From Halobellus limi (GTDB lineage Archaea; Halobacteriota; Halobacteria; Halobacteriales; Haloferacaceae), in the NCBI RefSeq assembly GCF_004799685.1, contig NZ_CP031311.1, positions 620,001 to 684,000 on the forward strand: a stretch of 64,000 nucleotides of DNA, read 5' to 3'. Below, piece after piece: positions 51,431-61,111 of the stretch. The translations under genes and the position numbers were made by a program. Numbering within the stretch: position 1 is the first letter of the stretch; every line of letters starts with the position of its first letter. The notes beneath the pieces are model-generated. The model ran no database searches. It was not told the DNA's origin and saw only the letters and a program-made list of their open reading frames with translations.

Positions 51431-53371
51431 TCAGTCGTCCGCCGGCGCGGGGCTGTCGCCGCTGGAGACGCCCGTGCCGGGGCCGACCTCGATCCCGAGT
51501 TCGTCGAGTCGGTCGTCGGGGACGACGCCGTCGACCCACTGGCGACGCTCGTAGTACTCCTCTTTCATCTTCTCGAGTTCACACAGCTGTCCCTCGGCCC
51601 CGCCCTGTCCGGGGATGGCCTCGTCGTGTCCCTCGACGAACCGACCCGGCAGCGAGTCGTCCTCGCCGTCGAAGCCGACGAGGTTGTTGTAGTAGCGTTC
51701 GAGGGTGTAGATGCGGTCGCCGGCCTCCATCAGTTCGTCCTCGGTGACGTCGCGGCCGGTCATCCCGTTGTACTGGGCGACGTACTCGTCAATGCCCTCC
51801 GCGAAGGCGTTGAACTTGCAGATGTCGAAGGAGTCCGAGATCGCGTGGAGGTCCTGGAAGAGCGCGCACAGCTCGCCCTTGCCCTCCCACTCGGAGGGGT
51901 CGACCTTCTCCGGGATGCCGAGGATCTCCGCCGACGGCGTGTACCCGCGGAGGTGACACGCGCCGCGGTTCGAGGTGGCGTACCCGATCCCCATCCCCTT
52001 CATCGCGCGGGGATCGTAGGCGGCGATCGTCTGGCCCTTGACCGCCAGCGAGTTGTCGTGCGCGTCGCGCTCCTCCGCCACGCGGCGGGGGCCCTTCGCG
52101 AGGAGTTCGCCGAGCTCGGAGTCGTGGTGGGCGATCTCTTCGAGCAGGTCGATCATGTGCTCTTTGTCGCCCCACTCGAGCCCGTCGTCGAGGTCGTCGA
52201 GTTTGCCCTGCTCTGTCATCTCCATCGCCATCGCCAGCATATTCCCGGTCTCGATGGTGTCGATCCCGAGGTCGTTGCACTTGTTGATCATCACGGCGAT
52301 GGAGTCGCGGTCGTCGTTCATCGAGTTCGGGCCGAGCGCGTACGCCGACTCGTACTCGTAGGACTCCCCGCGGACGTTCATCTCCTCGCCCTTGTGCTCG
52401 TAGGTGACTTCCGTCTCCTTCTTGCAGGCGACCGGACAGGAGTGACACGTCGGCTCGTCGACGAGGATGTTCTCGCGGACGTTCTCGCCGGAGACCTTCT
52501 CGGCGTCGATGTTTGGCTCGCTCGGATCGTCTTCGGCCTCCGAGTGCGTCGAGGTGTATCTCCCGTTCCGAGTCGGCAGCCCGTCCATCTCCTCGGCGAG
52601 GTTCATCAGGACGTTCGTGCCGTACAGCGACAGCCCGCCCTCGTTGGGGCCGGTGACGTCGGACTCGCGGATGAGCTGCATCGCCTGCTGGTAGCCCTCG
52701 GTGAACGTCTCCGGGTCGGCGGGTTTCGGCATCTTCGTCCCGGACTTGACGACGACCGCCTTCAGGTTCTTCGAGCCCATCACGCAGCCGGTGCCGCCGC
52801 GCCCGGAGGCGCGGTCGTCCTCGTTGATGATGCAGGCGTACTTCGTGCCGTTCTCGCCGCCCGGGCCGATCGCCATCGCCGAGAGGTTCTTGCCGAACTG
52901 GCCGTCGTGGCCCTCCTCTATGGCGTCCATCGTGTCGTGGACGCCCATCCCCCACAGGTCGGAGGCGTCGCGGAGTTCGACCTCGCCGTCCTCGACGTAG
53001 GCGTAGACCGGCTCGTCGGCCCGACCCTCGAAGAGGAGGCCGTCGAAGCCGGACCACTTGAGCCGCGCGCCCGACCAACCGCCGTGGTGGGAGTCCGTGA
53101 CCGTCCCGGTCAGCGGCGATTTCGTACAGACGGCGATTCGACCGCTCATCGGCGCTTGCGTCCCCGTGAGCGGGCCGTTCATAAACGCGAGCAGGTTCTC
53201 CGGCCCCTCCGGGTCGACGTCCGTGCCGTTATCGAACACGTACTTCACGCCGAGGCCGCGCCCGCCGATGTACTTGCGCGCGTCCTCCTCGTCGATCCCC
53301 TCGTACCGCACGTCCCCGCTCGTGAGGTCGACGCGGGCGACGTGGTCGTTGAATCCACCTAGATCTGTCAT
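51431..53371 (-). CDS. aor: Aldehyde ferredoxin oxidoreductase (tungsten-pterin)
   Basis: A 646-residue AOR-family enzyme that oxidises aldehydes with ferredoxin as acceptor, carrying a tungsten- or molybdenum-bis-pterin and a 4Fe-4S cluster. N-terminal pterin segments are KYIGGRGLGVKYVFD and GRGGTGCVMGSKNLKAVVV. Cluster ligands appear as CHSCPVAC near residue 300 and LCALFQDLHAISDSFDICKF near 505-525 supplies the last Cys. The insertion of metal could depend on the two MoeA genes at 39.9-43.1 kb. Single gene with an inverted repeat at its promoter. Confidence 0.94.
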   Translation of the reverse strand: MTDLGGFNDHVARVDLTSGDVRYEGIDEEDARKYIGGRGLGVKYVFDNGTDVDPEGPENLLAFMNGPLTGTQAPMSGRIAVCTKSPLTGTVTDSHHGGWSGARLKWSGFDGLLFEGRADEPVYAYVEDGEVELRDASDLWGMGVHDTMDAIEEGHDGQFGKNLSAMAIGPGGENGTKYACIINEDDRASGRGGTGCVMGSKNLKAVVVKSGTKMPKPADPETFTEGYQQAMQLIRESDVTGPNEGGLSLYGTNVLMNLAEEMDGLPTRNGRYTSTHSEAEDDPSEPNIDAEKVSGENVRENILVDEPTCHSCPVACKKETEVTYEHKGEEMNVRGESYEYESAYALGPNSMNDDRDSIAVMINKCNDLGIDTIETGNMLAMAMEMTEQGKLDDLDDGLEWGDKEHMIDLLEEIAHHDSELGELLAKGPRRVAEERDAHDNSLAVKGQTIAAYDPRAMKGMGIGYATSNRGACHLRGYTPSAEILGIPEKVDPSEWEGKGELCALFQDLHAISDSFDICKFNAFAEGIDEYVAQYNGMTGRDVTEDELMEAGDRIYTLERYYNNLVGFDGEDDSLPGRFVEGHDEAIPGQGGAEGQLCELEKMKEEYYERRQWVDGVVPDDRLDELGIEVGPGTGVSSGDSPAPADD

Positions 53372-53378
53372 AGTTAAT

Positions 53379-53397
53379 GTCCATTCTTACATTGGAC
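53379..53397 (-). promoter_or_regulatory. Inverted repeat in the aor promoter
   Basis: GTCCA and TGGAC are separated by 9 bases just upstream of the aor ATG (53371), in an AT-richer stretch. The position overlaps the expected transcription start, so a repressor site is plausible. The regulator is unknown. Confidence 0.4.
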
Positions 53398-53547
53398 CCG
53401 AATTCTGTTAGTCGTTGCCTTCGGTGGGTAACCGGAACACGTTACGTCCGCCGACGCGGCGATCGCCCCCACCGCAGCCGCGACGGCGCCGACGAGGGGC
53501 ACGCACAGACGACGGAGATTTACCGGTTCGTCGAGTAGCGACTCCCA

Positions 53548-54645
53548 ATGAGTCAACCGAGCCCGGAGGTCTACGAGCGGGGCAAGGGGATGGACGCCCA
53601 CAACCAGGTGATGCGGGAGATCCGGAGCGAGAAGGAGAAGCACTACGACCCCCACGAGCCGACCCGGGTCTGGCTCGACGAGGACAACACCCCCGACGGG
53701 GTGGTCCAGTCGCTCACGATCATCCTGAACACCGGTGGCTGCCGGTGGGCCCGCGCCGGCGGCTGCACGATGTGCGGTTACGTCGCCGAGTCCGTCGAGG
53801 GCGGCAGCGTCGCCCACGACGCGCTGATGGACCAGATCGACGTCTGTCTCGAACACGAGAGCGAAAACGCCGAGGAGCCCGCCGAGCTGATCAAGATCTA
53901 CACCTCCGGATCGTTCCTCGACGAGCGCGAGGTCGGAGCCGAGACTCGGCAGGCCATCGCCGAGACGTTCGCCGACCGCGAGCGGATCGTCGTCGAGTCC
54001 CTCCCCGACTTCGTCGACCGCGAGAAGATCGCCGACTTCACCGACGTCGGCCTGTCGACGGACGTCGCGATCGGCTTAGAGACCGCGACGGACCGGATCA
54101 GACACGACTGCGTGAACAAGTACTTCGACTTCGCGGACTTCGAGGCCGCCTGCGAGGAGGCCCGCGACGCCGACCTGGAGGCCGACGGCGTCGACGCCGG
54201 GGTCAAGGCGTACCTCCTGATGAAGCCGCCGTTCCTCTCGGAGTCGGAGGCCGTCGACGACATGATCGCCTCGGTCCGTCGGTGTGCGGCCGTCGACGGC
54301 TGTCACACGGTCTCGATGAACCCGACGAACGTCCAGCGGTACACGATGGTCGACGAGCTGTTCTTCCGCGGCGGCTACCGCCCGCCGTGGCTCTGGTCGG
54401 TCGCCGAGGTCCTCGAAGCGACGGCCGACGTCGACGCTATCGTCGTCTCCGACCCCGTCGGGCACGGCTCCGACCGCGGTCCGCACAACTGCGGCGAGTG
54501 CGACGACAGAGTCCAGACGGCGATCAAGGACTTCGACCGCCGGCAGGACCCCTCCGTCTTCGAGCAGGTCTCCTGCGACTGCGAGGCGACCTGGGAGTAC
54601 GTGGTCGAGGAAGAGACGAGCTACGGGATGCCGCTGGCGCGGTAG
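53548..54645 (+). CDS. Archaeosine biosynthesis radical SAM protein RaSEA
   Basis: A 365-residue radical SAM enzyme that, with ArcS, converts preQ0-lysine-tRNA to archaeosine at position 15. It shows the C-x7-C-x2-C cluster motif CRWARAGGCTMCGY (residues ~64-77), IKIYTSGSFLDEREV and SMNPTNVQRYTMVDELFFRG. The C-terminal Cys-rich region (HNCGECDD and SCDC) could hold a further metal site. Related to Elp3-like enzymes, but the short length and C-terminal cysteines fit RaSEA. Single gene; G-15 tRNA modification is universal in haloarchaea. Confidence 0.9.
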   Translation: MSQPSPEVYERGKGMDAHNQVMREIRSEKEKHYDPHEPTRVWLDEDNTPDGVVQSLTIILNTGGCRWARAGGCTMCGYVAESVEGGSVAHDALMDQIDVCLEHESENAEEPAELIKIYTSGSFLDEREVGAETRQAIAETFADRERIVVESLPDFVDREKIADFTDVGLSTDVAIGLETATDRIRHDCVNKYFDFADFEAACEEARDADLEADGVDAGVKAYLLMKPPFLSESEAVDDMIASVRRCAAVDGCHTVSMNPTNVQRYTMVDELFFRGGYRPPWLWSVAEVLEATADVDAIVVSDPVGHGSDRGPHNCGECDDRVQTAIKDFDRRQDPSVFEQVSCDCEATWEYVVEEETSYGMPLAR

Positions 54646-54821
54646 CCCGAGCGTCGCCTTCGAACCTTCTCGGAGGTCGGAGTCCCCGCCGAGCGCAACG
54701 CGCACACGGCTCACTACGACTATATCTCCTCGGCGGTCCATCGTACACCTAGTCAGACGACGCAGTTTTCCCGCGGTTGCGGAGGGCGAGTGCGTGAGGG
54801 TTTGACCGGAGCGTAACACCA

Positions 54822-55289
54822 ATGCCCACATTCGAACACACGATAGAGATTGCAGCGCCCGTCGAGACCGTCTTCGCCTTCGACAGCGACCCCGAGAACT
54901 GGCCGCGGACGATGTCCAGCCTGCGGGACCTCGAAGTCGTCGAGGAGACAGAGACCGGCGCCCGGATGCGCGCCGTCTACAAGCTCCTGGGGATCTCCCA
55001 GGACGTCGAAATGGAGATGACTGTCGTCGAACCGAACGAGCACCTGCGCGTTCTGGTCGAGGGGTCCGGGATGCGAAGCGAGATCAACAACCGCTACTCG
55101 GCGACCGACGCCGGGACCCAGATCGTTCACGAGGCGACCTACGAGTTCGGGGATTCGCTCCTCGAAAGCCTGCTCGAACCCGTGGCGGTCCGGTACAACG
55201 ACCGCCAGTTCCGGATGCACCTGCAGAACACGAAGGACCTCGTCGAGGCCGAAACCGAAGCGGCCGTCGGGACTCCCGCCGCGGCCTGA
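54822..55289 (+). CDS. SRPBCC (START-like) family protein
   Basis: A 155-residue helix-grip protein with the family N-terminus TFEHTIEIAAPVETVFAFDSDPENWPRTM and a long C-terminal helix (VRYNDRQFRMHLQNTKDLVE). Such proteins enclose a hydrophobic ligand. No catalytic residues stand out and the ligand is unknown. A TATA-like CTATATCT about 100 bases upstream suggests a longer leader than usual. Confidence 0.85.
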   Translation: MPTFEHTIEIAAPVETVFAFDSDPENWPRTMSSLRDLEVVEETETGARMRAVYKLLGISQDVEMEMTVVEPNEHLRVLVEGSGMRSEINNRYSATDAGTQIVHEATYEFGDSLLESLLEPVAVRYNDRQFRMHLQNTKDLVEAETEAAVGTPAAA

Positions 55290-55339
55290 TCACGGTTCGT
55301 CCCGTCGGCTGATCCGCTCTTTCGGTTCCTGCGAGTAGC

Positions 55340-56017
55340 TCAGACGAACGCCCGCAGCACGCCCTGGCCGTCGACGCTGCGGCCGAGGTCGGGCAGTGAC
55401 GCGCGTTCGGGGTGCGGCATCATCACCGCGACGGTCTCCCGGTCGCCGAGGATCCCGGCGACGTTGCCGCGGGAGCCGTTCGGGTTCGCCTTTTCGGTTA
55501 TGTTCCCGGCGGCGTCACAGTAGCGAAAGAGGATCCGGTCCTCGGCGACGAGGTCGTCGTAGCGCTCCTCGTCGATCTCGAAGCGACCCTCGCCGTGGGC
55601 GATCGGGACCTCGATCACGTCGCCGACGTCGTAGGCGGCGGTCCAGGGCGTCTCGGCGTTCTCGACGCGCAGGTGGACGGACTCACACTGGAAGCGCGCG
55701 CTGGCGTTCGTCGTGAACGCGCCGGGCGTCAGTTTCGACTCGCAGCCGATCTGTGCGCCGTTGCAGACGCCCAGGACCGGCACGCCCCGGTCTGCGGCGT
55801 CGCGGACGTCGTTCATAATCGGCGAGTGGGCGGCCATCGCGCCCGCCCGGAGGTAGTCGCCGTAGGAGAAGCCGCCGGGGAGGACGACGCCGTCGACGTC
55901 GGACGGCAGGCCGTCCTCGTGCCAGACGCGCTCGGCGTCGACGCCGACGTGGGAGAGCGCGCGGACGGCGTCGCGGTCGCAGTTCGACCCGCCGAAGGTG
56001 ACGACAGCGACCGTCAC
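55340..56017 (-). CDS. purQ: Phosphoribosylformylglycinamidine synthase, glutaminase subunit
   Basis: A 225-residue class I glutamine amidotransferase that supplies ammonia to PurL in purine synthesis. The oxyanion segment is VVLPGGFSYGDYLRAGAMA, the nucleophile Cys lies in VLGVCNGAQIGCE near residue 87, and the His-Glu pair is in MMPHPERAS. Archaea use three separate subunits, PurL, PurQ and PurS; purS is directly upstream, and purL is outside the window. Confidence 0.95.
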   Translation of the reverse strand: MTVAVVTFGGSNCDRDAVRALSHVGVDAERVWHEDGLPSDVDGVVLPGGFSYGDYLRAGAMAAHSPIMNDVRDAADRGVPVLGVCNGAQIGCESKLTPGAFTTNASARFQCESVHLRVENAETPWTAAYDVGDVIEVPIAHGEGRFEIDEERYDDLVAEDRILFRYCDAAGNITEKANPNGSRGNVAGILGDRETVAVMMPHPERASLPDLGRSVDGQGVLRAFV

Positions 56018-56072
56018 GGCGAGGCACCTCCGTGTGCCGTAACGACGGTCGGTGTCGGTGAAGCGACCGACA

Positions 56073-56324
56073 TCAGGATTCGGCCACCTCGACGTCGTAG
56101 TCGTGGATGGTCGGGTTCGCGAGCAGTCGCTCGGCCATCTCGTCGGCCCGGTCGGCCGCGGCCTCGGCCGACTCGGCGTCGAGGTCGACCTCGAACTGGT
56201 CCGCCGAGCGGAGCGCGTCCAACTCGAAGCCGAGGCGTTCGAGCGCGCGCTTGGTCGTCTCGGCTTCGGGGTCCAACACGCCCCGCTTGAGGCGGACCGT
56301 CACCGTCGCGGTGTACGTCGTCAT
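56073..56324 (-). CDS. purS: Phosphoribosylformylglycinamidine synthase subunit PurS
   Basis: An 83-residue protein that bridges PurQ and PurL in the FGAM synthase complex. It shows TATVTVRLKRGVLDPEAETT and ALERLGFEL, the typical PurS start. The ATG at 56324 is favoured, with a CTTTTACG patch about 26 bases upstream as its own promoter. The purQ gene follows after 55 bases. Confidence 0.93.
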   Translation of the reverse strand: MTTYTATVTVRLKRGVLDPEAETTKRALERLGFELDALRSADQFEVDLDAESAEAAADRADEMAERLLANPTIHDYDVEVAES

Positions 56325-56377
56325 CGAGTCGTAGTGCGCGGTCGTGCGTAAAAGTCGTTTTGGACTGATTCGGTTAT

Positions 56378-56424
56378 GCACGAACGTGGTAATCGGCGGG
56401 CGAGGCCCGCGTCGTCGTTCGTGC
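56378..56424. promoter_or_regulatory. Two-part hairpin between purC and purS
   Basis: GCACGAACG (56378-56386) pairs with CGTTCGTGC (56416-56424), and inside it GCGGGC (56396-56401) pairs with GCCCGC (56405-56410). It lies downstream of the purC stop and upstream of the purS promoter, so it may be a terminator or processing site. No purine riboswitch core is recognisable. Confidence 0.55.
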
Positions 56425-56456
56425 CTGCAGCCCCCACACGGGGCCGTCGCTCGTCT

Positions 56457-57506
56457 CTACAGGTCGCGCACGGCGTCGACGGCGTCGTCGACGTCGGGGG
56501 CGTCGAACCACTCGGTCCCCGTGTAGGCGTTCGTCCCCGCGGCGTAGAGGTCTGAGACGGCGTCGAGGACGTCCGCCGGCAGCGACTCCGGCGATCGCTC
56601 ACAGAGCGTCCGCCAGTCGGCGACGCCCTCCTCGCGGGAGCGTTCCTTCGCCGCCGAGACGGCCTCGACCCACTCGGGGTCCGTCCGCTTGTAGTACTGT
56701 CTGACGACCTCCTTGGAGATCTCCTGGCTCCGATAGGAGAATCGGTTCTCGTCGAACGTGCCGACGACGTCGGCGACTCTGATCTCGCCGTCGTGGTACA
56801 GACACTCGATCTTGCCGTCCTCGTGGACGAACCCGCGCTCTTCGGCGCGGCGGTTGAGCACGTCGTTCACCGCGAGCGCGAGGTCCTCCAGGTCTTCTAG
56901 GTCGGCGGCGCCGGCGATCCGGTCGGCCTCCGGACGGGCGAGGTAGCGGTCCTGTTCCTCGTACTTCGTCGAGAACTCGACGACCGGTTCGGGGAGGTCG
57001 ACGACCTCGTCGGGCCACGCTTCCATATCGAGGCCGTACTCCGCGGGCGACCCCCGCGACCGGAGGCTGGACCCCTCCGGGACCGTGTTGCGGAAGACGA
57101 TCTCCAGGGGGATCAGGTAGTTCTCGCCCGCGGCGTCGTGGTAGGCGTCGTAGTCGTACGCGCCGTCGCCGAGGTACGGGAGATCGGGCACCTGCGTGAG
57201 TTCGATGGCCATCTCCGTCGGCGGCTCCTCGCAGTCGTCGAGGGCGACGGGGTCGACCGTGTCATCGTCGGCCGCGTCGCCGTTCGGGTCGCACACGCCG
57301 ACGTAGTGCGTCGGCACGTCCGCCTCGGCCAAGCGCTCGAAGTTGAACGCGCCCATCGTACACAGCGACGCGCCCTTTTTGGGGACGTGATCGGGCATCT
57401 CCCCCCAGTCGAAGACGGAGTACTGATCGGTGAAGACGAACCGGCCTCGACCGAGTTCCGTCGCGGTCGGCTCCGTCTCGACGCGGAACTCCTTGACGCT
57501 CGTCAT
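56457..57506 (-). CDS. purC: Phosphoribosylaminoimidazole-succinocarboxamide synthase
   Basis: A 349-residue SAICAR synthetase, an ATP-dependent ligase of purine synthesis. Characteristic segments are [21 protein letters not shown] near the N-terminus, [20 protein letters not shown] and [14 protein letters not shown]. It is longer than the bacterial enzyme, as in other haloarchaea. The start [14 protein letters not shown] at 57506 is chosen; the open frame upstream lacks homology. It heads the same-strand series purC, purS, purQ. Confidence 0.94.
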   Translation of the reverse strand: MTSVKEFRVETEPTATELGRGRFVFTDQYSVFDWGEMPDHVPKKGASLCTMGAFNFERLAEADVPTHYVGVCDPNGDAADDDTVDPVALDDCEEPPTEMAIELTQVPDLPYLGDGAYDYDAYHDAAGENYLIPLEIVFRNTVPEGSSLRSRGSPAEYGLDMEAWPDEVVDLPEPVVEFSTKYEEQDRYLARPEADRIAGAADLEDLEDLALAVNDVLNRRAEERGFVHEDGKIECLYHDGEIRVADVVGTFDENRFSYRSQEISKEVVRQYYKRTDPEWVEAVSAAKERSREEGVADWRTLCERSPESLPADVLDAVSDLYAAGTNAYTGTEWFDAPDVDDAVDAVRDL

Positions 57507-57610
57507 ACGGCGAACTGTCTCGGGAGTCCACAAGAAGGCTTCCACTCCCGTGCGTACTTCCCCTACTGAGCGGAGCCATCTGCCCACGTTCGTGTATTCA
57601 GACGACGTCG

Positions 57611-57654
57611 GAGCCGGAGTCGGGCGTCGTCCGAGCCGGAGTCAGGCGTCGTCG
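57611..57654. repeat. Two 22-bp tandem repeats upstream of cofH
   Basis: Units 57611-57632 and 57633-57654 share 20 of 22 bases (each begins GAGCCGGAGTC). They lie in the 245-bp divergent region between purC and cofH. A T-rich ACTTTTTG at about 57718-57725 is the likely cofH promoter, and no gene is seen in the gap. Confidence 0.6.
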
Positions 57655-57751
57655 AAGCCCGGATTTCCCGTTCCGTCGCCGGCGTTCGACACCCGTCTTT
57701 CGTCTCCGGTACCGCCTGACTTTTTGATCGTCGGGGCCGTCGCTCACGGGT

Positions 57752-59148
57752 ATGCGCGAGCCAGCGGCATCGGTAACCGAGGGGACCGAGTTCGATTTCG
57801 ATATCGTCCCCGAGACGGACCAGTCGTTCGAGAACGCGCTGGCGAAGGCCCGCGCGGGCGACCGCCTGACGGTCGACGACGGGATCGAACTGCTGACGAC
57901 GGGGACCGAGGAGGGGGGAATCGATCCGATCCGGAAGGAGCAGGTCCTCGAAGCGGCCGACAGGCGGCGCGCGGAGGTCGTCGGCGAGGACGTGACGTTC
58001 GTCGCGAACCTGAACAACAACGTCACGACCGCCTGCAACACCGGCTGTCTGTTCTGCAACTTCAAGGACACCGCCCACCGGTTCGAGACCGACCACGACG
58101 GCGAGCACGCGGGGTTCACGAAGACGCCCGCGGAGTCGCGTGCGATCGTCGAGGACGCCCTGGAGCGGGGTATCTACGAGGTCACCTCCGTTTCGGGGCT
58201 TCATCCGGCGTTCGCGCTGAACGAGGAGCACCGCGAGATCCTCGCCGCCCACGACGACCCCGCCAGGGACGTCGATTACAAACCCCGAGCGCCTACGACA
58301 CCGACCCGGGGACGTATCTCGAACAGATGCGCGCGATGTCCGTCGGCGGCGTCCACCTCCACTCGATGACGCCCGAGGAGGCCGCCCACGCCCGCCGCGG
58401 GACCGAGTGGTCCCACGAGGAGGTGTATCGGGAGCTGAAGGCCGCCGGCCTCGACTCCGCACCCGGCACGGCCGCGGAGATCCTGGTCGAGGAGGTCCGC
58501 GACGTGATCTGCCCCGGGAAGATCTCGACCGACGAGTGGGTCGCGGCGATGGAGGGCGCGATCGCCGCCGGCCTCGACGTCACCTCGACGATGATGTACG
58601 GCCACGTCGAGAACGAGGCCCACCGCGTCCGTCACCTGAAGGTCGTCCGCGACCTCCAGGACAGGACGGGAGGCATCACCGAGTTCGTGCCGCTGTCGTT
58701 CGTCCACCAGAACACGCCGCTGTACGAGCGCGGCGTCGTCGACGGCGGCGCGAGCGACGCCGAGGACGAACTGCTCGTCGCGGTCTCCAGACTGTTCCTC
58801 GACAACGTCGAGAACGTCCAGTCCTCGTGGGTGAAGTTCGGCAACGCGAAGGCGCTGAAACTGCTCAACTGCGGCGCGAACGACTTTATGGGGACGATCC
58901 TCTCCGAGGAGATCACGACCCGGGCGGGCGGCTCCTACGGCGAGTTCCGCTCCTTCGAGCAGTACGTCGAGATGATCTCGGCGATCGGCCGGCCCGCGGT
59001 CGAGCGGTCGACCGACTACCGGACCCGTCGTCGGATCGATCCCGACGACCCGCCGCACGGTCCGCGGTTGGGGCCGCGTGCGGACGGCACGCCGGTGCTC
59101 GACGGTCAGTCCGACGGGCCGAGTGACCCCGCGCCCGCTGACGACTGA
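57752..59148 (+). pseudogene. cofH: FO synthase subunit 2 (CofH), interrupted by an apparent single-base frameshift
   Basis: CofH joins tyrosine to the ribitylaminouracil to make FO, the chromophore of F420. The first part (57752 to ~58280) has the radical SAM motif CNTGCLFCNF and reads to RDVDYK. The second part resumes one frame over with PSAYDTDPGTYLEQMRAM and runs to 59148. Adding one A to the AAA at 58280-58282 (before CCCC) restores one continuous protein of about 465 residues. Either a sequencing error in a homopolymer junction or a real mutation is possible. cofG and cofC nearby look intact. Confidence 0.88.
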
Positions 59149-59189
59149 TCCGAGGAGATCGCCACCCGCGCCGCAAGGGCCCGCCACCC

Positions 59190-59234
59190 GCGCAGTTTCG
59201 GACGCGTCGCCTGCGCCGTTTCTGACGCGTCGCC
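59190..59234. repeat. Two ~22-bp repeats between cofH and the CetZ gene
   Basis: Bases 59190-59211 recur at 59213-59234 with two mismatches (core TTTCKGACGCGTCGCC). A shorter GCCACCCGCG pair lies just before (59161 and 59183). They fill the 3' flank of cofH. The CetZ promoter TATA (ACTATATTGG) follows near 59262. Confidence 0.6.
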
Positions 59235-59298
59235 GACGTCCCGGGTCTCTCACACGGGCGACACTATATTGGTTCCAGCGGTGGATATCCCGGTATAG

Positions 59299-60456
59299 AT
59301 GAAGATCGCACTTCTGGGCGTCGGGCAGGCCGGTGGGAAGGTCGCCGACGCCATCCTGGATTACGAGGCGGCGAGTCGGGTCGACTTCGTCACCGACGCC
59401 GTCGCCGTCAACTCCGCGAGGGCCGACCTGCTCGGCCTCAGCCGGATCCCGGTCGACAGGCGCGTGCTCATCGGCCAATCGCGAGTGAAGGGACACGGCT
59501 GCGGCGCCGACAACGAACTCGGCGTGACCGTCGCCGAGGAGGACATCGACGAGGTCCGGGGGGCGGTCGACGACCTGCCCGTCCACGAGGTCGACGCGTT
59601 CCTCGTCGTCGCCGGACTCGGCGGCGGAACGGGGTCGGGCGCCGCGCCCGTCATCGCCCGCGAACTCTCGCGGCTCTACACGGAGCCGGTGTACGGGCTG
59701 GGACTGCTCCCGGGTAGCGACGAGGGAGGGATCTACACGCTGAACGCGGCGCGGTCGTTCCAGACGTTCGTCCGGGAGGTCGACAACCTCCTCGTCTTCG
59801 ACAACGACGCCTGGCGTCGCTCGGGCGAGAGCCTCCGGAGCGGCTACGCGAGCATCAACGAGGAGATCGCGCGTCGCCTCGGCGTCCTGCTGGGCGCCGG
59901 CGAGGTGTCGAAGCCGCCGGTACCCGAATCGGTCGTCGACGCCTCCGAGATCATCAACACCCTCGCCGGCGGCGGCGTGACGACTATCGGCTACGCGAAC
60001 TCCCGACTGGATCGACCGGCGCGCGGACTGTTCGGCCGACGCGAGCCCGACCCCGACGAGACCGACGTCGTGAACCGGATCACGACCACCGTCCGCCGGG
60101 CGACGCTCGGGAACCTGACGCTCCCGGCGAACGTCGAGAGCACCGAGCGGGCGCTCGTGATCGTCAGCGGTCCGCCGAGGTACCTGAGTCGAAAGGGAGT
60201 CGAGGGCTCGCAGCGGTGGCTGGAGGAGGAGACCGGCACGATGGAGGTCCGCGGCGGCGACTATCCGATACCCGACTCCGACTACGTCGCCGCGCTGGTG
60301 GTCCTCTCGGGCGTCACCGACGTCCCGCGGATCAAGGAACTCCAGCAGATCGGCGCGGAGACGCAGCGAAACCTCAAGGAACGCGCGGCCCAGCGCCCCG
60401 AGGCGCTTCGAGATCTCGTCTGGGACGGCGACGGCGAGATCGACCCGCTGTTCTAG
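59299..60456 (+). CDS. cetZ: CetZ family tubulin-like GTPase
   Basis: A 385-residue tubulin/FtsZ superfamily protein of the archaeal CetZ group, which controls cell shape and motility. The N-terminal motif is KIALLGVGQAGGKVADA and the tubulin signature is AGLGGGTGSGAAP near residue 110. The T7 region reads YASINEEIARRLG. The C-terminus DGEIDPLF lacks a long tail. Which of the several haloarchaeal CetZ paralogues it is cannot be decided here. A TATA-like ACTATATTGG lies about 30 bases upstream. Confidence 0.92.
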   Translation: MKIALLGVGQAGGKVADAILDYEAASRVDFVTDAVAVNSARADLLGLSRIPVDRRVLIGQSRVKGHGCGADNELGVTVAEEDIDEVRGAVDDLPVHEVDAFLVVAGLGGGTGSGAAPVIARELSRLYTEPVYGLGLLPGSDEGGIYTLNAARSFQTFVREVDNLLVFDNDAWRRSGESLRSGYASINEEIARRLGVLLGAGEVSKPPVPESVVDASEIINTLAGGGVTTIGYANSRLDRPARGLFGRREPDPDETDVVNRITTTVRRATLGNLTLPANVESTERALVIVSGPPRYLSRKGVEGSQRWLEEETGTMEVRGGDYPIPDSDYVAALVVLSGVTDVPRIKELQQIGAETQRNLKERAAQRPEALRDLVWDGDGEIDPLF

Positions 60457-60525
60457 TATGGGTCTTCGGCCCTCCGAGTGGACGGAGGCACACACTCAAA
60501 TTCGTCGGGCCCCTCGTCCCGTTCG

Positions 60526-61074
60526 ATGATGGTCACCACGCACGCGGCCGCCGGCCTCCTCCTCGCGGTTCCGGTGGCCTCGGCCGCGCCGCACCTCGCG
60601 GTCCCCGCCGCGACCGGTGCGGTCCTCGGCGGCGTCGTCCCCGACCTGGACCTCCTCGCGGGCGTCCACCGCAAGAGCCTCCACTTCCCGGTTTATTACT
60701 CCGTTCTCGGACTCCTCGTCGGCGTCGCCGCGGCAGTCTCCCCGTCGCCCGTCGTCGTCGCCGCCGCGCTCTTCTTCCTCGCGGCGGGGCTGCACTCGGT
60801 CTCGGACTGGTTCGGCGCGGGCGAGGAACTCCGGCCGTGGGAACGCACCTCCGACCGCGCGGTGTATCTGCACCCGCGCCGTCGGTGGCTCCGCCCGAAG
60901 TACGTCGTCCGCTACGACGGCGCCCCCGAGGACCTCCTCCTCACGGTCGGCCTCGCGCTCCCCGCGGCGGTGACGTTCGACGGCTGGCTGCGAGCGCTCG
61001 TCGTCGCCGGCGTCGCGCTCGCGGCGGTCTACACGCTCTTTCGGAAACGAGTGCCCGAGTGGCTCGGCGTGTGA
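60526..61074 (+). CDS. Membrane-bound metal-dependent hydrolase (YdjM/DUF457)
   Basis: A 182-residue membrane protein beginning MMVTTHAAAGLLLAVPV. Family marks are the Asp pair in GGVVPDLDLLAGVHRKSLHF and the His in GLHSVSDWFGAG, which can form a metal site at the membrane face. Four to five hydrophobic segments are present. Starts at 60526 and 60529 are equivalent. Substrate unknown; in bacteria relatives process membrane or LPS components. Convergent with cofG. Confidence 0.82.
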   Translation: MMVTTHAAAGLLLAVPVASAAPHLAVPAATGAVLGGVVPDLDLLAGVHRKSLHFPVYYSVLGLLVGVAAAVSPSPVVVAAALFFLAAGLHSVSDWFGAGEELRPWERTSDRAVYLHPRRRWLRPKYVVRYDGAPEDLLLTVGLALPAAVTFDGWLRALVVAGVALAAVYTLFRKRVPEWLGV

Positions 61075-61111
61075 TCGGGCCGGTTCCGGTCGGGGCGTCG
61101 GGCGGACCGCC

